14,888 nt of DNA from Mycobacterium sp. (GTDB lineage Bacteria > Actinomycetota > Actinomycetes > Mycobacteriales > Mycobacteriaceae). Both the position numbers and the translations under genes were made by a program. Below, in pieces: positions 6,307 to 13,963 of this stretch. The notes below the pieces were generated by a model. That model did not search any database. It had not been told where the DNA came from and saw nothing but the letters and a program-made list of their open reading frames with translations. Within the stretch, counting starts at the first letter, position 1. Each line of letters begins with the position of its first letter. Location of the stretch: positions 1 to 14,888 of the forward strand of contig JAHBAP020000567.1 in assembly GCA_018500005.2 (NCBI GenBank), in the 5' to 3' direction.

Positions 6307-8915
6307 TTCTGCACCGGCTGCGGCTGACGAACTTCCGTGGCGTCGCCGACCGCGAACTCAAGTTCCCCGATCGTGGCGTGGTCGTGGTCTGCGGCCCCAA
6401 CGAGGTCGGCAAGTCGTCGATGCTTGAGGCGCTCGACCTGTTGCTGACCTACCGGGACCGTTCCAACCACCGGGACGTCAAGCAGGTCAAGCCGGCGAAT
6501 TCCGACGTCGGTGCTGAGGTGGAGGCCGAAATCAGCACCGGCCCTTACCGATTCGTCTACCGGAAGCGGTTCCACAAAAAAACGATGACCGAACTCGAGA
6601 TCGTCGAGCCCAGATCCGAGCAGCTCACCGCCGACCAGGCCCACGAGCGGGTGGAAGCCATGTTGAACGAGACCGTCGACACCACGCTGTGGGAGGCCCA
6701 GCGGGTGCTGCAGGCGGCTTCCACCCACGCGGTGAACTTGTCGGGCTCCGATGCGCTTTCCCGGGCGCTGGACGCCGCCGCGGGTGAGACCGACCTTGCG
6801 CCCGCCGGTGACGAGTCGCTGCTGATCGACCGCATCGACACCGAGTATCTGAAGTATTTCACCGCCACCGGCCGGCCCACCGGCGTCTGGAAGGCGGTGT
6901 GCGAGCAGTTGAAAACGGCCGAGGCCGAGGCGGGCCGCTGCCGGCTCGCGCTCGAGGAGGTCGACGACCGGGTATCCCGTCACGAGGCGCAGACCGCGGC
7001 GCTTCAGGCTCTCGAGGAGTCCCTGGTGTCGGCGACCGAGCGGCTGATCGCGGCGCGTACTGCGCAGGAGGCTCTCAGCGAATTGGGCGAGCAACTGCGC
7101 CAGGCTCGCCAGACCGCGCAGACCGCGGCCGTGGCCGCCGCCAATTCGGCACTGGCCAACGGTTCCCGCCAGCAGTTGGTGGCCGACGAACATCGGCGCG
7201 GTGCAACGCTGATCCAACTGCGCACCGCACTCGGCGAGGCCGAACAGCAGGAGGCCGACGCCAAGCTCGCCGCACAGGCGAATGCGTCGGCCGCCGAGCA
7301 GGCGATTGTTGCGCTCGACCGCGCCGAGCAGCGCTTCGAGGCCGCGAAAGCGGCTGCCGAGGCGTGTTTGGCCCGCGACGAGGCCAGCCGGCTGGCACTC
7401 CGCGTCGCCGGCATCGAGCAGATCGAGGCCGAACTCGCCCGGGTCGCCGGACAGTTGTCGGCCATCGGGCTGACCGAGACCATGCTCGCCGGCATCGAAA
7501 AGCACTCCGCCGCGGTGCAACGCATCGAGGCGCAACTACAAGCGAACGCGGCGACCGTCGAGTTCACCGTGCCGGCCGACCTGGACATCACCGTCGACGG
7601 CCAAGCCCGCCGACTCACCGCCGGCCAGAGTTGGGCTCGGCCGGCCTCGGCTGCTGTGGTGGTCGAGGTGCCCGGAGTGTTGACCGTGCGCATCGACCCC
7701 GATGCCGGCACGGCGACTTTGCGCACCGATTTGGAAGCCGCGCAACGACTTCTGGATGCCGAACTGCACGCAGCCGGGGTGACCGACGTCGATGCCGCCC
7801 GCTCGGTCGAGGCCCGCCGCCGGGCCCTCACCGAGACCCGGACCACCCTCGCCGCCAAACTCGAGGGTTTGTGTGCCGGCGAGGACGCGGCATCGATTCG
7901 CACCCGATTGGCCGAAGTTAGGGCCGCCGCGGCCGATGAGTCGCTCGACAGCGAGACCGCGGCCGCCGAGTTGGCGGTAGCCGCCGAGGCGTTGCGGGCC
8001 GCCAAGTCCGATGCAGCGAGCATGCAAACGTCCGCCGCAGCAGCCACGGCGGCGCTGACCGGGAAGACCACCGATGCCACCGTTCTGCGAGACCGACTGA
8101 AGAACGCCGAGGGCGAGTTCGCCTCCGTGCGTGACCAATTGGCGACGTTGCGCGCCGCCCTCAGCGACGAAGCGGTCGCCGCACAGGCCACCGCGGACGC
8201 CGGTGAACAGCGCACGGCCGACGAAGCCGCGGGCGCCCTTGCCGCCCGCTACGCCGAGGCCGAGGCCGAGACTGTTGCTGAGGAACTGGCGTCGGCATCC
8301 AGCGCCGTCGAGGCCGTCACCGCCGACCGCGACACGGTCAGGACCGAGCTGCAGACCATCGCCATCGAACTGGGCGTCATCGGCGGCGAGGGCCGGCAGG
8401 GACGGCTCGATGAGGCCGAGGCCGAACTGGAGCGGACCCGCGCCGAACATGCCCGGATCGGGGAGCGCGCCGCCGCGGCCAGACTGTTGCGCGACACCAT
8501 GGCCCGCCACCGCGACAACACCCGCCAGCGCTACGTCCAGCCGTATCGCACCGAGCTGGAACGTTTGGGCCGCAAGGTTTTTGGCGACAGCTTCTCCGTC
8601 GACGTCGATACCGACCTGACCATCCAGACCCGAACCCTGGACGGTTGCACCGTGCCGTTCGATTCGCTGTCTGGAGGCGCCAAAGAGCAGCTCGGCATCC
8701 TGGCCCGGTTGGCGGGCGCGGCATTGGTCGCCAGCGAGGACACCGTCCCGGTGGTCATCGACGACGCGCTGGGTTTCAGCGACCCGGACCGCTTGGAAAA
8801 AATGGGCGCGGTGCTCAACGTCGTCGGCGACCGCGGCCAGGTCATCGTGCTGACCTGTACCCCCGGCCGCTACGACGGCGTCACCGATGCGGAAGTCCTC
8901 GAACTCAGCGCTTAG
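6303..8915 (+). CDS. SbcC/Rad50/YhaN-like coiled-coil ATPase (Rv1278-like)
   Basis: This 870-residue SMC-like ATPase is encoded in overlap (GTGA) with its presumed nuclease partner. The N-terminal half of the ATPase carries Walker A GPNEVGKS at 31-38, preceded by LRLTNFRGV. Long Ala/Glu/Arg-rich coiled coils occupy roughly 190-410 and 478-760. The C-terminal half has signature LSGGAKEQL (789-797) and Walker B VPVVIDDALGFSD, with Asp rather than Glu at 821. No CXXC motif exists anywhere, so there is no Rad50 zinc hook; the point between the coils is a beta-rich stretch (about 419-478). This resembles B. subtilis YhaN more than E. coli SbcC, and M. tuberculosis Rv1278 has the same build. The likely role is processing of DNA ends or unusual DNA structures with the SbcD-like subunit. 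Confidence 0.92.
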   Translation: MILHRLRLTNFRGVADRELKFPDRGVVVVCGPNEVGKSSMLEALDLLLTYRDRSNHRDVKQVKPANSDVGAEVEAEISTGPYRFVYRKRFHKKTMTELEIVEPRSEQLTADQAHERVEAMLNETVDTTLWEAQRVLQAASTHAVNLSGSDALSRALDAAAGETDLAPAGDESLLIDRIDTEYLKYFTATGRPTGVWKAVCEQLKTAEAEAGRCRLALEEVDDRVSRHEAQTAALQALEESLVSATERLIAARTAQEALSELGEQLRQARQTAQTAAVAAANSALANGSRQQLVADEHRRGATLIQLRTALGEAEQQEADAKLAAQANASAAEQAIVALDRAEQRFEAAKAAAEACLARDEASRLALRVAGIEQIEAELARVAGQLSAIGLTETMLAGIEKHSAAVQRIEAQLQANAATVEFTVPADLDITVDGQARRLTAGQSWARPASAAVVVEVPGVLTVRIDPDAGTATLRTDLEAAQRLLDAELHAAGVTDVDAARSVEARRRALTETRTTLAAKLEGLCAGEDAASIRTRLAEVRAAAADESLDSETAAAELAVAAEALRAAKSDAASMQTSAAAATAALTGKTTDATVLRDRLKNAEGEFASVRDQLATLRAALSDEAVAAQATADAGEQRTADEAAGALAARYAEAEAETVAEELASASSAVEAVTADRDTVRTELQTIAIELGVIGGEGRQGRLDEAEAELERTRAEHARIGERAAAARLLRDTMARHRDNTRQRYVQPYRTELERLGRKVFGDSFSVDVDTDLTIQTRTLDGCTVPFDSLSGGAKEQLGILARLAGAALVASEDTVPVVIDDALGFSDPDRLEKMGAVLNVVGDRGQVIVLTCTPGRYDGVTDAEVLELSA

Positions 8916-8928
8916 CGGCCCGGCCCGC

Positions 8929-10302
8929 TCAGTCGGCCAGCGCCAGCACCTCGTCGAACCCCTCGACAAGACAGTCGTAGAACTGCTCGTAATCCGGAAT
9001 CGCGCCGGTGTCGACGTCGATCCCCAGCGCGCAAATGTCGACGTAGGTCAGCAGCGTGACATTGACCGCGGAGCCGATGGTCGGCCCGAACGCGTACTGC
9101 GTCCGAACCTTGGCCCCGGCCAGGTACACCGGCACCGGCACCCCGGGCACATCACTGGCAAGAAAGTCCACCTTGCGCAGTACCGAGCCGATATAGGCGC
9201 GCGGCATCAGATTCATCGCGCCGGCGATGATCTGGATATATGGCGTCGAGCGCTCGTTGCGGACCTTGTTGGTGCGCTCCCTGGTCTCGCTGATCCGCTT
9301 GGCGGGGTCGGGCACCCCGACCGGCACATCGAAACGTGCCAGTGTGATGTGATTTCCGCCCTCGCCGTCTTCGTCGGTTCGGACGCTTATCGGCATGGTC
9401 AGATGAAGATCGCCGACCGTCACGCCGTGCCTGTCGTGGTAACGCCGAAGACCGCCTGCGATGCCGGCGACGAACGCGTCGTTGAGTGCGCCCCCGCCGC
9501 GGTGGGCCGCTTCCTTGAGCTTGGGCAACGGCACCTCGTGCACACCCAGTCGCCGCACCAGGGTCCGCTCCTTCATCAACGGCGAACCGGTTTCGCGGAC
9601 CGGGCGCATGGTGCGGTAGACCGAGGCCGTCATCTCACCGGCCGATGCCGCGGTCTGCAGCGGGTGGCGCACGACATCGAAGAGTGCCTTCGGTGTGTTG
9701 CGGACGGCGCCGCTGACGGCCTGGCGCACCAGGCCGAGGTCGTAGCGCAGGACGTCGAGATAGCCGCTGAGCACCCCGTGCTGATGGACCTCGGGATGCT
9801 CGGACTGACTCTCGACCGACTCGATCGAACGGGGTTCCTCGGTGAGGTCGAACAGATGCATGGCGATCTGCACCCCACCCACCCCGTCGGTGAGTGAGTG
9901 GTGGAACTTGCAGAGCACCGCCGCGCCGCCGTCCTCGAGGCCCTCGATCAGCGTCGCGGTCCACAGCGGACGGGCGCGGTCGAAGTCGGCCATGGCCGCT
10001 ACCCGGGCCATCTCGAGCACGCCGTCGAGGGTGCCCGGCACCGGTGCCGACACCCGGCGCAGGTGGAAGTCGATGTCGAAGTCGGGGGCGTCCTCCCAGC
10101 GCGGCGGGGTCGGTGGTGGGGATTCGACGACCCGTTGGCGCCAGATCGGCAGGTTGCGGGCCAGCACCTCGAAGCGGGCGCGCACCACATCCCAGTCCGG
10201 GGATCGATCCAGCATGATCACCGTCACCACCGTGGACCGCAGTCGGGGATCGGATTCCATCGCCCAGGTGAAGGCGTCGGTTTGGCTCATGAATTCACTC
10301 AT
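8929..10302 (-). CDS. Wax ester synthase/diacylglycerol O-acyltransferase
   Basis: This 457-residue enzyme of the WS/DGAT family transfers an acyl group from acyl-CoA to diacylglycerol or a fatty alcohol, making storage triacylglycerol or wax ester at the membrane. The catalytic motif HHSLTDG lies at 134-140. Family landmarks include PLW (112-114), LNDAFVAGIAGGLRRYH, and SDVPGVPVP in the C-terminal DUF1298-type half. The N-terminus MSEFMSQTDAFTWAME is typical of mycobacterial members. ATG 10302 is preferred; an ATG four codons on (10290) is possible. Mycobacteria have many paralogues, so I give no symbol. The stop lies 13 nt from the convergent SbcC-like gene. The gene is divergent from the alpha/beta hydrolase and is not part of the M. 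tuberculosis version of this locus as I recall it. Confidence 0.93.
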   Translation of the reverse strand: MSEFMSQTDAFTWAMESDPRLRSTVVTVIMLDRSPDWDVVRARFEVLARNLPIWRQRVVESPPPTPPRWEDAPDFDIDFHLRRVSAPVPGTLDGVLEMARVAAMADFDRARPLWTATLIEGLEDGGAAVLCKFHHSLTDGVGGVQIAMHLFDLTEEPRSIESVESQSEHPEVHQHGVLSGYLDVLRYDLGLVRQAVSGAVRNTPKALFDVVRHPLQTAASAGEMTASVYRTMRPVRETGSPLMKERTLVRRLGVHEVPLPKLKEAAHRGGGALNDAFVAGIAGGLRRYHDRHGVTVGDLHLTMPISVRTDEDGEGGNHITLARFDVPVGVPDPAKRISETRERTNKVRNERSTPYIQIIAGAMNLMPRAYIGSVLRKVDFLASDVPGVPVPVYLAGAKVRTQYAFGPTIGSAVNVTLLTYVDICALGIDVDTGAIPDYEQFYDCLVEGFDEVLALAD

Positions 10303-10317
10303 CGTGGGTCCACGCTA
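10303..10317 (-). promoter_or_regulatory. Candidate -10 box for the WS/DGAT gene
   Basis: On the minus strand TAGCGT (10317-10312) fits TANNNT and lies 9 nt before ATG 10302. Transcription would therefore begin zero to a few nucleotides before the start codon. No Shine-Dalgarno is visible in GGACCCACG. The match to TATAAT is weak (three of six), so confidence is low. Confidence 0.3.
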
Positions 10318-10336
10318 CGACTGGCTGTGGCCTGCC

Positions 10337-10363
10337 GTCACCACTCCTGGCGTCACTGGTGAC
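10337..10363 (+). promoter_or_regulatory. Inverted repeat, candidate operator between divergent genes
   Basis: GTCACCA (10337-10343) and TGGTGAC (10357-10363) form a perfect 7-bp inverted repeat separated by 13 nt. A third GTCAC (10352-10356) forms a tighter palindrome with the right arm (GTCAC-TG-GTGAC). The site sits in the 188-nt gap between the WS/DGAT and hydrolase genes, about 20-45 nt upstream of the proposed WS/DGAT -10 box, a natural place for a regulator. The regulator is unknown. Confidence 0.3.
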
Positions 10364-10423
10364 TTTCTTCCCTCGAAGGTAGTGGGGGCATGAGCACGCA
10401 GAGGCAGATCGGTAGTCGGGCCT

Positions 10424-10429
10424 TAGAGT
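10424..10429 (+). promoter_or_regulatory. Candidate -10 box for the alpha/beta hydrolase gene
   Basis: TAGAGT fits TANNNT and would give a leader of about 55 nt that includes the Shine-Dalgarno GGGAG at 10479-10483. No -35 element is recognisable. This is one weak hexamer in a 188-nt gap and could be chance. Confidence 0.2.
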
Positions 10430-10473
10430 CTCCGCGACCGACCCGGTGCCGCGACGCAAGGCAGAATCGGGGC

Positions 10474-10494
10474 ATGGCGGGAGTGTGCCGATGA
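10474..10494 (+). CDS. Possible 6-codon upstream ORF overlapping the hydrolase start
   Basis: ATG 10474 opens M-A-G-V-C-R and stops at TGA 10492-10494, overlapping the hydrolase ATG as ATGA. The same frame is open from ATG 10390, giving a possible 34-residue version. A poor -10-like CAGAAT lies 6 nt before ATG 10474. Support is weak: such an overlap arises easily because the hydrolase begins ATGA, and the hydrolase has its own good Shine-Dalgarno. Confidence 0.15.
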   Translation: MAGVCR

Positions 10495-11744
10495 CGATGG
10501 GCGACAAGCGGCGCCGGGCGCACGACAAGCTCGCGGCGCTGCCCGGGGTGAGCGCGGTCCGTCGCCCGGTGACTCCGGAAGCGGGCGTGGAGTTCGACCT
10601 CTACTACGTGCGCACCGGACCGCCCAGCGATCGTCCGGTCGTGATCATCCCCGGCGGCCCGGGCATGGCCTCGATCGGTCACTACCAGGGCATGCGCCGT
10701 CGCGCCGCCGATGCCGGACTCGACATCATCATGGTCGAGCACCGCGGCGTGGGCATGTCACGCCACGACGACGCCGGCGCCGACCTGCCCGACGCTGCGC
10801 TGACCATCGAGCAGGTGGTCGACGACATCGCCGCCGTCCTCGACGACGCCGCGGTTCCCGGCGCCGTCGTTTACGGCACCTCCTACGGCAGCTATCTGGC
10901 CGCCGGGATGGGAGTCCGTCACCCCGGCCGGGTGGGCGCGATGATCCTGGACTCCCCGCTGCTCAACCGCGACGACATCGAAGTCGTCCGTGACGAATTG
11001 CGCCGGCTGCTGTGGCACGGCGGAGATCCGGGCACCGCAGACCTGGCCGCCAAGGTGCGCGAGTTGGCCGAGCAGGGCGCCCTGACCCCCGGCGACGCGC
11101 AGTTGGCGGCCGCGCTGTACGGCATCGGTGGCGAGGAAATGCTGCACCGGCTGTTCGACCTGCTGCTCGACGGCCGCCGCCTGCTGTGGAACACGATGAG
11201 TCACGTCGGCCGTGTCGCCGGCCGAAAGATGCCCTACCGCAACGAGTCCGACCTGGTCGGCCCGATCGGCTTCCGCGAATTGAACTTCCACGGAACCCCC
11301 GACGGGCTTCCCCTGGACCCTGCCGTGGCCATGCGGGAGTCGGCCGTCGACCAGCCCGCCGAGTTCGAAGGGGAGCCCTTCGACCTGGTTGCCGCGATGC
11401 CGTCGTTCGCCTGGCCGACCGCAGTGGTCTCCGGCGGCCGCGACCTGATCACCCCGCCCGCGGTGGCCGACCGGATCGCCGGGCTCATCCCCGAAGCGGC
11501 ACTGGTGCGGCTGCCCACGGCCGGGCACAGCATTCTGGACACCCGCGAAGCGGCCGCGCTGCGTATTGCCGCACAGGTGACTCAGGGCCATACCGCCGAT
11601 CTGCCCGGGATGGGAACCGAACTCGACGAACTGCCGGTGCGCCCGGAGTTGCGGCTGATGGGCTGGGCCATCGAGGCCGGCGCCCGCATCGAGGGCGCGC
11701 TACCAGGAGCGGTGCCGCGGCTGCTGGGTGGCCCTACTTCATGA
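10491..11744 (+). CDS. Alpha/beta hydrolase, proline-iminopeptidase (S33)-like
   Basis: This 417-residue alpha/beta-hydrolase has the features of the S33 peptidase group: oxyanion segment IPGGPGM (54-59), VEHRGVGMSR (82-91) and nucleophile elbow GTSYGS with Ser131. Asp318 in SGGRDLITPP and His346 in AGHSILD complete a plausible triad. A helical cap occupies roughly 155-300. No signal peptide is visible, so it is probably cytoplasmic. ATG 10491 is chosen because GGGAG ends 7 nt upstream; a longer in-frame start (GTG 10446) lacks such a site. The substrate may be an N-terminal proline peptide, but lipases and esterases share this fold, and the divergent WS/DGAT gene allows a lipid role. Its 3' end overlaps convergent oppA by 11 nt. 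Confidence 0.88.
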   Translation: MTMGDKRRRAHDKLAALPGVSAVRRPVTPEAGVEFDLYYVRTGPPSDRPVVIIPGGPGMASIGHYQGMRRRAADAGLDIIMVEHRGVGMSRHDDAGADLPDAALTIEQVVDDIAAVLDDAAVPGAVVYGTSYGSYLAAGMGVRHPGRVGAMILDSPLLNRDDIEVVRDELRRLLWHGGDPGTADLAAKVRELAEQGALTPGDAQLAAALYGIGGEEMLHRLFDLLLDGRRLLWNTMSHVGRVAGRKMPYRNESDLVGPIGFRELNFHGTPDGLPLDPAVAMRESAVDQPAEFEGEPFDLVAAMPSFAWPTAVVSGGRDLITPPAVADRIAGLIPEAALVRLPTAGHSILDTREAAALRIAAQVTQGHTADLPGMGTELDELPVRPELRLMGWAIEAGARIEGALPGAVPRLLGGPTS

Positions 11745-13410
11745 AACCGATTGCGCTGTAATCCAAATCGCCGATGCCGGCTGGTCCGAAGTTGGCAAGA
11801 TTGCTACGAACGGCCACGTTGCCCGGCGACTGGGACAGCGCCAGGCTGAAAACCTCGTCCCACAGCATTTTGTCGACTTCGTTGGCCAGCGCCCGGGCCT
11901 TGGCCGGATCCAACTCATCGAGCACCTGGTCGACCTTGGCGTCGATCTCGGGGGAGGAGATCTTGCCGAAGTTGCTCTCCGCGTCGGTGGTGAAGATCTG
12001 GTTGAGGCAGCACAGCGAGAATGCGTCGCCGACCCAGGAGAACTGGGTGATGTCGAAATCCCCGACGTTGACATAGTTGGTGAAGAAGCCGTTGGCCGGC
12101 TTGACGTCCAACTCCAACTTCACCCCGATCTGCGCCAGGCTGTTCTGCGCCACTTGCGCGACCTGCCTGCCGCTCTGGGAGTCGTAAAGCACGTCGCGGA
12201 TCACCAACTGCTTGCCGTCCTTGGCGCGGAACTGGCCGTCCTGCTTCCAGCCGAGTGCGTCGAGTTCGGCCTTGGCCTTCTCGGGGTCGTAGGCCACCGA
12301 GGCACTGTTGTCCTGGTAGCCCTCCTGGCCGGCGACGAAGATGTGGTTGCCCAGCGGAGTCGGGTCGTCCACCAGTCCGCGCTGGCTCACGTTCACGATG
12401 GCCTGGCGGTCTATGCCCTTGGCCACGGCCTGGCGCAGCGCCTTGTCGGCCAGGATCGAGCCGGGTGCGCCGTTGAACGTCATGTGATACCAGCTGGGCC
12501 CGGGGGCGCGGCGCAGCGCGATGCCCGCGGTTCCCTCGGCGATCTTCAGTTCGTCCAGTGACGCGATCCCAGTGGCGTCGATGGTGTCGTTCTGCAGCGC
12601 CGGGATCCGGGCGGCGTCGTCGAGGGCCAGGTAGGTGATCGAGTCCAGCAGCGGCGGAGTTCCCCACCATTTGGGGTTGCGGTTCAACGTGATTCGCTGC
12701 GCCGTCCGGTCCACCGACGACACGATGAACGGCCCCGCGGAGGGGCCCGGCTTGTCGAGTTGACCCTTGTTGAACACCTCGGGGGTGGCCGTCATGCTCT
12801 TGGGCAGCAGCATTGTGTTGCCGGCGAACATGCCCCGCCACTCGGGGTAGTTCTCGGCGAAGGTCATGACGGCCTGGCGGTCGTCGACGCCTCGGGTCAC
12901 CGAGGCCACCCGGTCCGAACCGTTGGGCGAGGCGATCGCGAACGCCTTGTCCTTACCGCTGGTCGCGTTGATCTGGGAGGCGATGTCCTCCCAGGTGATC
13001 GGAGTGCCGTCGGACCAGACGGCCTTCGGGTTGATGGTGTAGGTAACCACCTGCGGCTTGGTGCTGGTCAGCTCGACGCTGGTGAAATAGTCGGTGTTGA
13101 CCTTCATCGACCCGTCCGGCGCGATGACGAAGGCCCGCGGCATGGTCGGGCGCAAGAGCGAGGCGGTGTCGGCCTCGTTGCCGTCGATGTTCAGCGTGTT
13201 GAAATTGGCCGCCAGCGCGCCGATCGCCAGGCGCAGGTTGCCGCCCTCCTTGAGATTGGCCCGGTCCTGCGGGTTGATATCGCTGGCCTTGCCGACCTCG
13301 GCATTGCCGCCCGGTGAGGAACCCGGGCGGTTGGGGTTGGCGGCGCAACCGGCGACGACCAGGGCGAGCGAGAAAATGAGGACCGTCAACCGGCGGATCA
13401 CTGCAGTCAC
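11734..13410 (-). CDS. oppA: Oligopeptide-binding lipoprotein OppA
   Basis: This 558-residue family 5 solute-binding protein is the extracytoplasmic peptide receptor of an Opp importer. The signal peptide ends in lipobox VAGC with lipidated Cys22. The SBP family 5 region PQVVTYTINPKAVWSDGTP lies near 119-137, followed by WRGMFAGN, GPSAGPFIVSS, RAPGPSWYHMTFNGAPGS and LADKALRQAVAKGIDRQAI. It closely matches M. tuberculosis OppA (Rv1280c). I chose GTG 13410 because it places the signal peptide at the N-terminus; the in-frame upstream extension to 13536 is Pro/Ser/Arg-rich, lies within the preceding gene and looks non-coding. In place of a Shine-Dalgarno there is a TAGCAT box exactly 7 nt upstream. 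The start is 22 nt after the stop of the NlpC/P60 gene on the same strand. Confidence 0.93.
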   Translation of the reverse strand: MTAVIRRLTVLIFSLALVVAGCAANPNRPGSSPGGNAEVGKASDINPQDRANLKEGGNLRLAIGALAANFNTLNIDGNEADTASLLRPTMPRAFVIAPDGSMKVNTDYFTSVELTSTKPQVVTYTINPKAVWSDGTPITWEDIASQINATSGKDKAFAIASPNGSDRVASVTRGVDDRQAVMTFAENYPEWRGMFAGNTMLLPKSMTATPEVFNKGQLDKPGPSAGPFIVSSVDRTAQRITLNRNPKWWGTPPLLDSITYLALDDAARIPALQNDTIDATGIASLDELKIAEGTAGIALRRAPGPSWYHMTFNGAPGSILADKALRQAVAKGIDRQAIVNVSQRGLVDDPTPLGNHIFVAGQEGYQDNSASVAYDPEKAKAELDALGWKQDGQFRAKDGKQLVIRDVLYDSQSGRQVAQVAQNSLAQIGVKLELDVKPANGFFTNYVNVGDFDITQFSWVGDAFSLCCLNQIFTTDAESNFGKISSPEIDAKVDQVLDELDPAKARALANEVDKMLWDEVFSLALSQSPGNVAVRSNLANFGPAGIGDLDYSAIGFMK

Positions 13411-13423
13411 GCAGGTGATGCTA
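13411..13423 (-). promoter_or_regulatory. Candidate -10 box of leaderless oppA transcript
   Basis: On the minus strand TAGCAT (13423-13418) fits TANNNT and is followed by exactly 7 nt (CACCTGC) before GTG 13410. These 7 nt contain no Shine-Dalgarno. This predicts an internal promoter that lets oppA be expressed separately from the upstream peptidase and oppD. Confidence 0.45.
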
Positions 13424-13432
13424 CGGGCGTTG

Positions 13433-13963
13433 CTATCCGTACCGGCGGACGTTGTGGATGGGGGCGTTGTCGACGGCGGCGACGGCGACCGGCACCCCCT
13501 CGGTCGAGGCGTGCACCATCTTGCCCTTGCCCACATAGAGCGCCACGTGCGATGCGCCGGAGTAGTAGGAGATCACATCGCCGGGCTGCATCCGATCCAA
13601 AGACACCGGTTGCCCACCGGCGGCCAGCGCCTGGCTGGAGTGTGGAAGTTCCACTCCGGCCTGTTGGAACGACCACACCACCAGGCCCGAGCAGTCGAAG
13701 GCGTGCGGACCCGCCGCGGCCCACACGTAGGGATCACCCAGTCGGGTCAGCGCGGCCTTCACTGCGATCGCGCCCGGACTGCGTTCCGGTCGGGGAATCG
13801 CGGCCATGCCGACGCGCGGGCCGCGATCGACGGGGTGGACGGCGGCAACCAGCTGCGGTTCCCATCGCAGGGACTCTGCGGGGTTCACCGGGGCGAAGGC
13901 CACGGTCGCGGGAACGGCCAGGATCATCGCGGTGCGCGACATCAGGCGTCGACGTCCTGTCAT
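13433..13963 (-). CDS. Secreted NlpC/P60 peptidoglycan endopeptidase
   Basis: This 176-residue protein ends in an NlpC/P60 (C40) domain, a cysteine peptidase that usually cuts gamma-D-glutamyl-diaminopimelate bonds in peptidoglycan stem peptides. The triad is Cys91 in FDCSGLV, His139 in GASHVALYVG and His151 in KMVHAST, with PYVWAAAGPHAFDCSG as the standard lead-in. The N-terminus (RRRLMSRTAMILAVPATVAFA) looks like a Sec signal peptide or anchor, followed by a short linker, so it should act outside the membrane. ATG 13963 is chosen over TTG 13981 because GGAG lies 5 nt upstream. It is smaller than the RipA/RipB proteins and closer to RipD-size domains. It lies between oppD and oppA, where M. 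tuberculosis, as I recall, has no such gene. Confidence 0.93.
   Translation of the reverse strand: MTGRRRLMSRTAMILAVPATVAFAPVNPAESLRWEPQLVAAVHPVDRGPRVGMAAIPRPERSPGAIAVKAALTRLGDPYVWAAAGPHAFDCSGLVVWSFQQAGVELPHSSQALAAGGQPVSLDRMQPGDVISYYSGASHVALYVGKGKMVHASTEGVPVAVAAVDNAPIHNVRRYG

Noticed and set aside
5940..7535. A 531-codon minus-strand frame across the nuclease and ATPase genes.
   Set aside because: It runs antisense to two genes with clear catalytic motifs and has no recognisable domain; it is a third-position GC artefact.
7536..8969. A 477-codon minus-strand frame opposite the C-terminal half of the SbcC-like gene.
   Set aside because: It is Gly-rich with no motif, lies antisense to a conserved coiled-coil and ATPase segment, and overlaps the end of the WS/DGAT gene.
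13411..13536. 42-codon extension of OppA upstream of GTG 13410.
   Set aside because: It would bury the lipoprotein signal peptide inside the protein and lies in the coding region of the NlpC/P60 gene.
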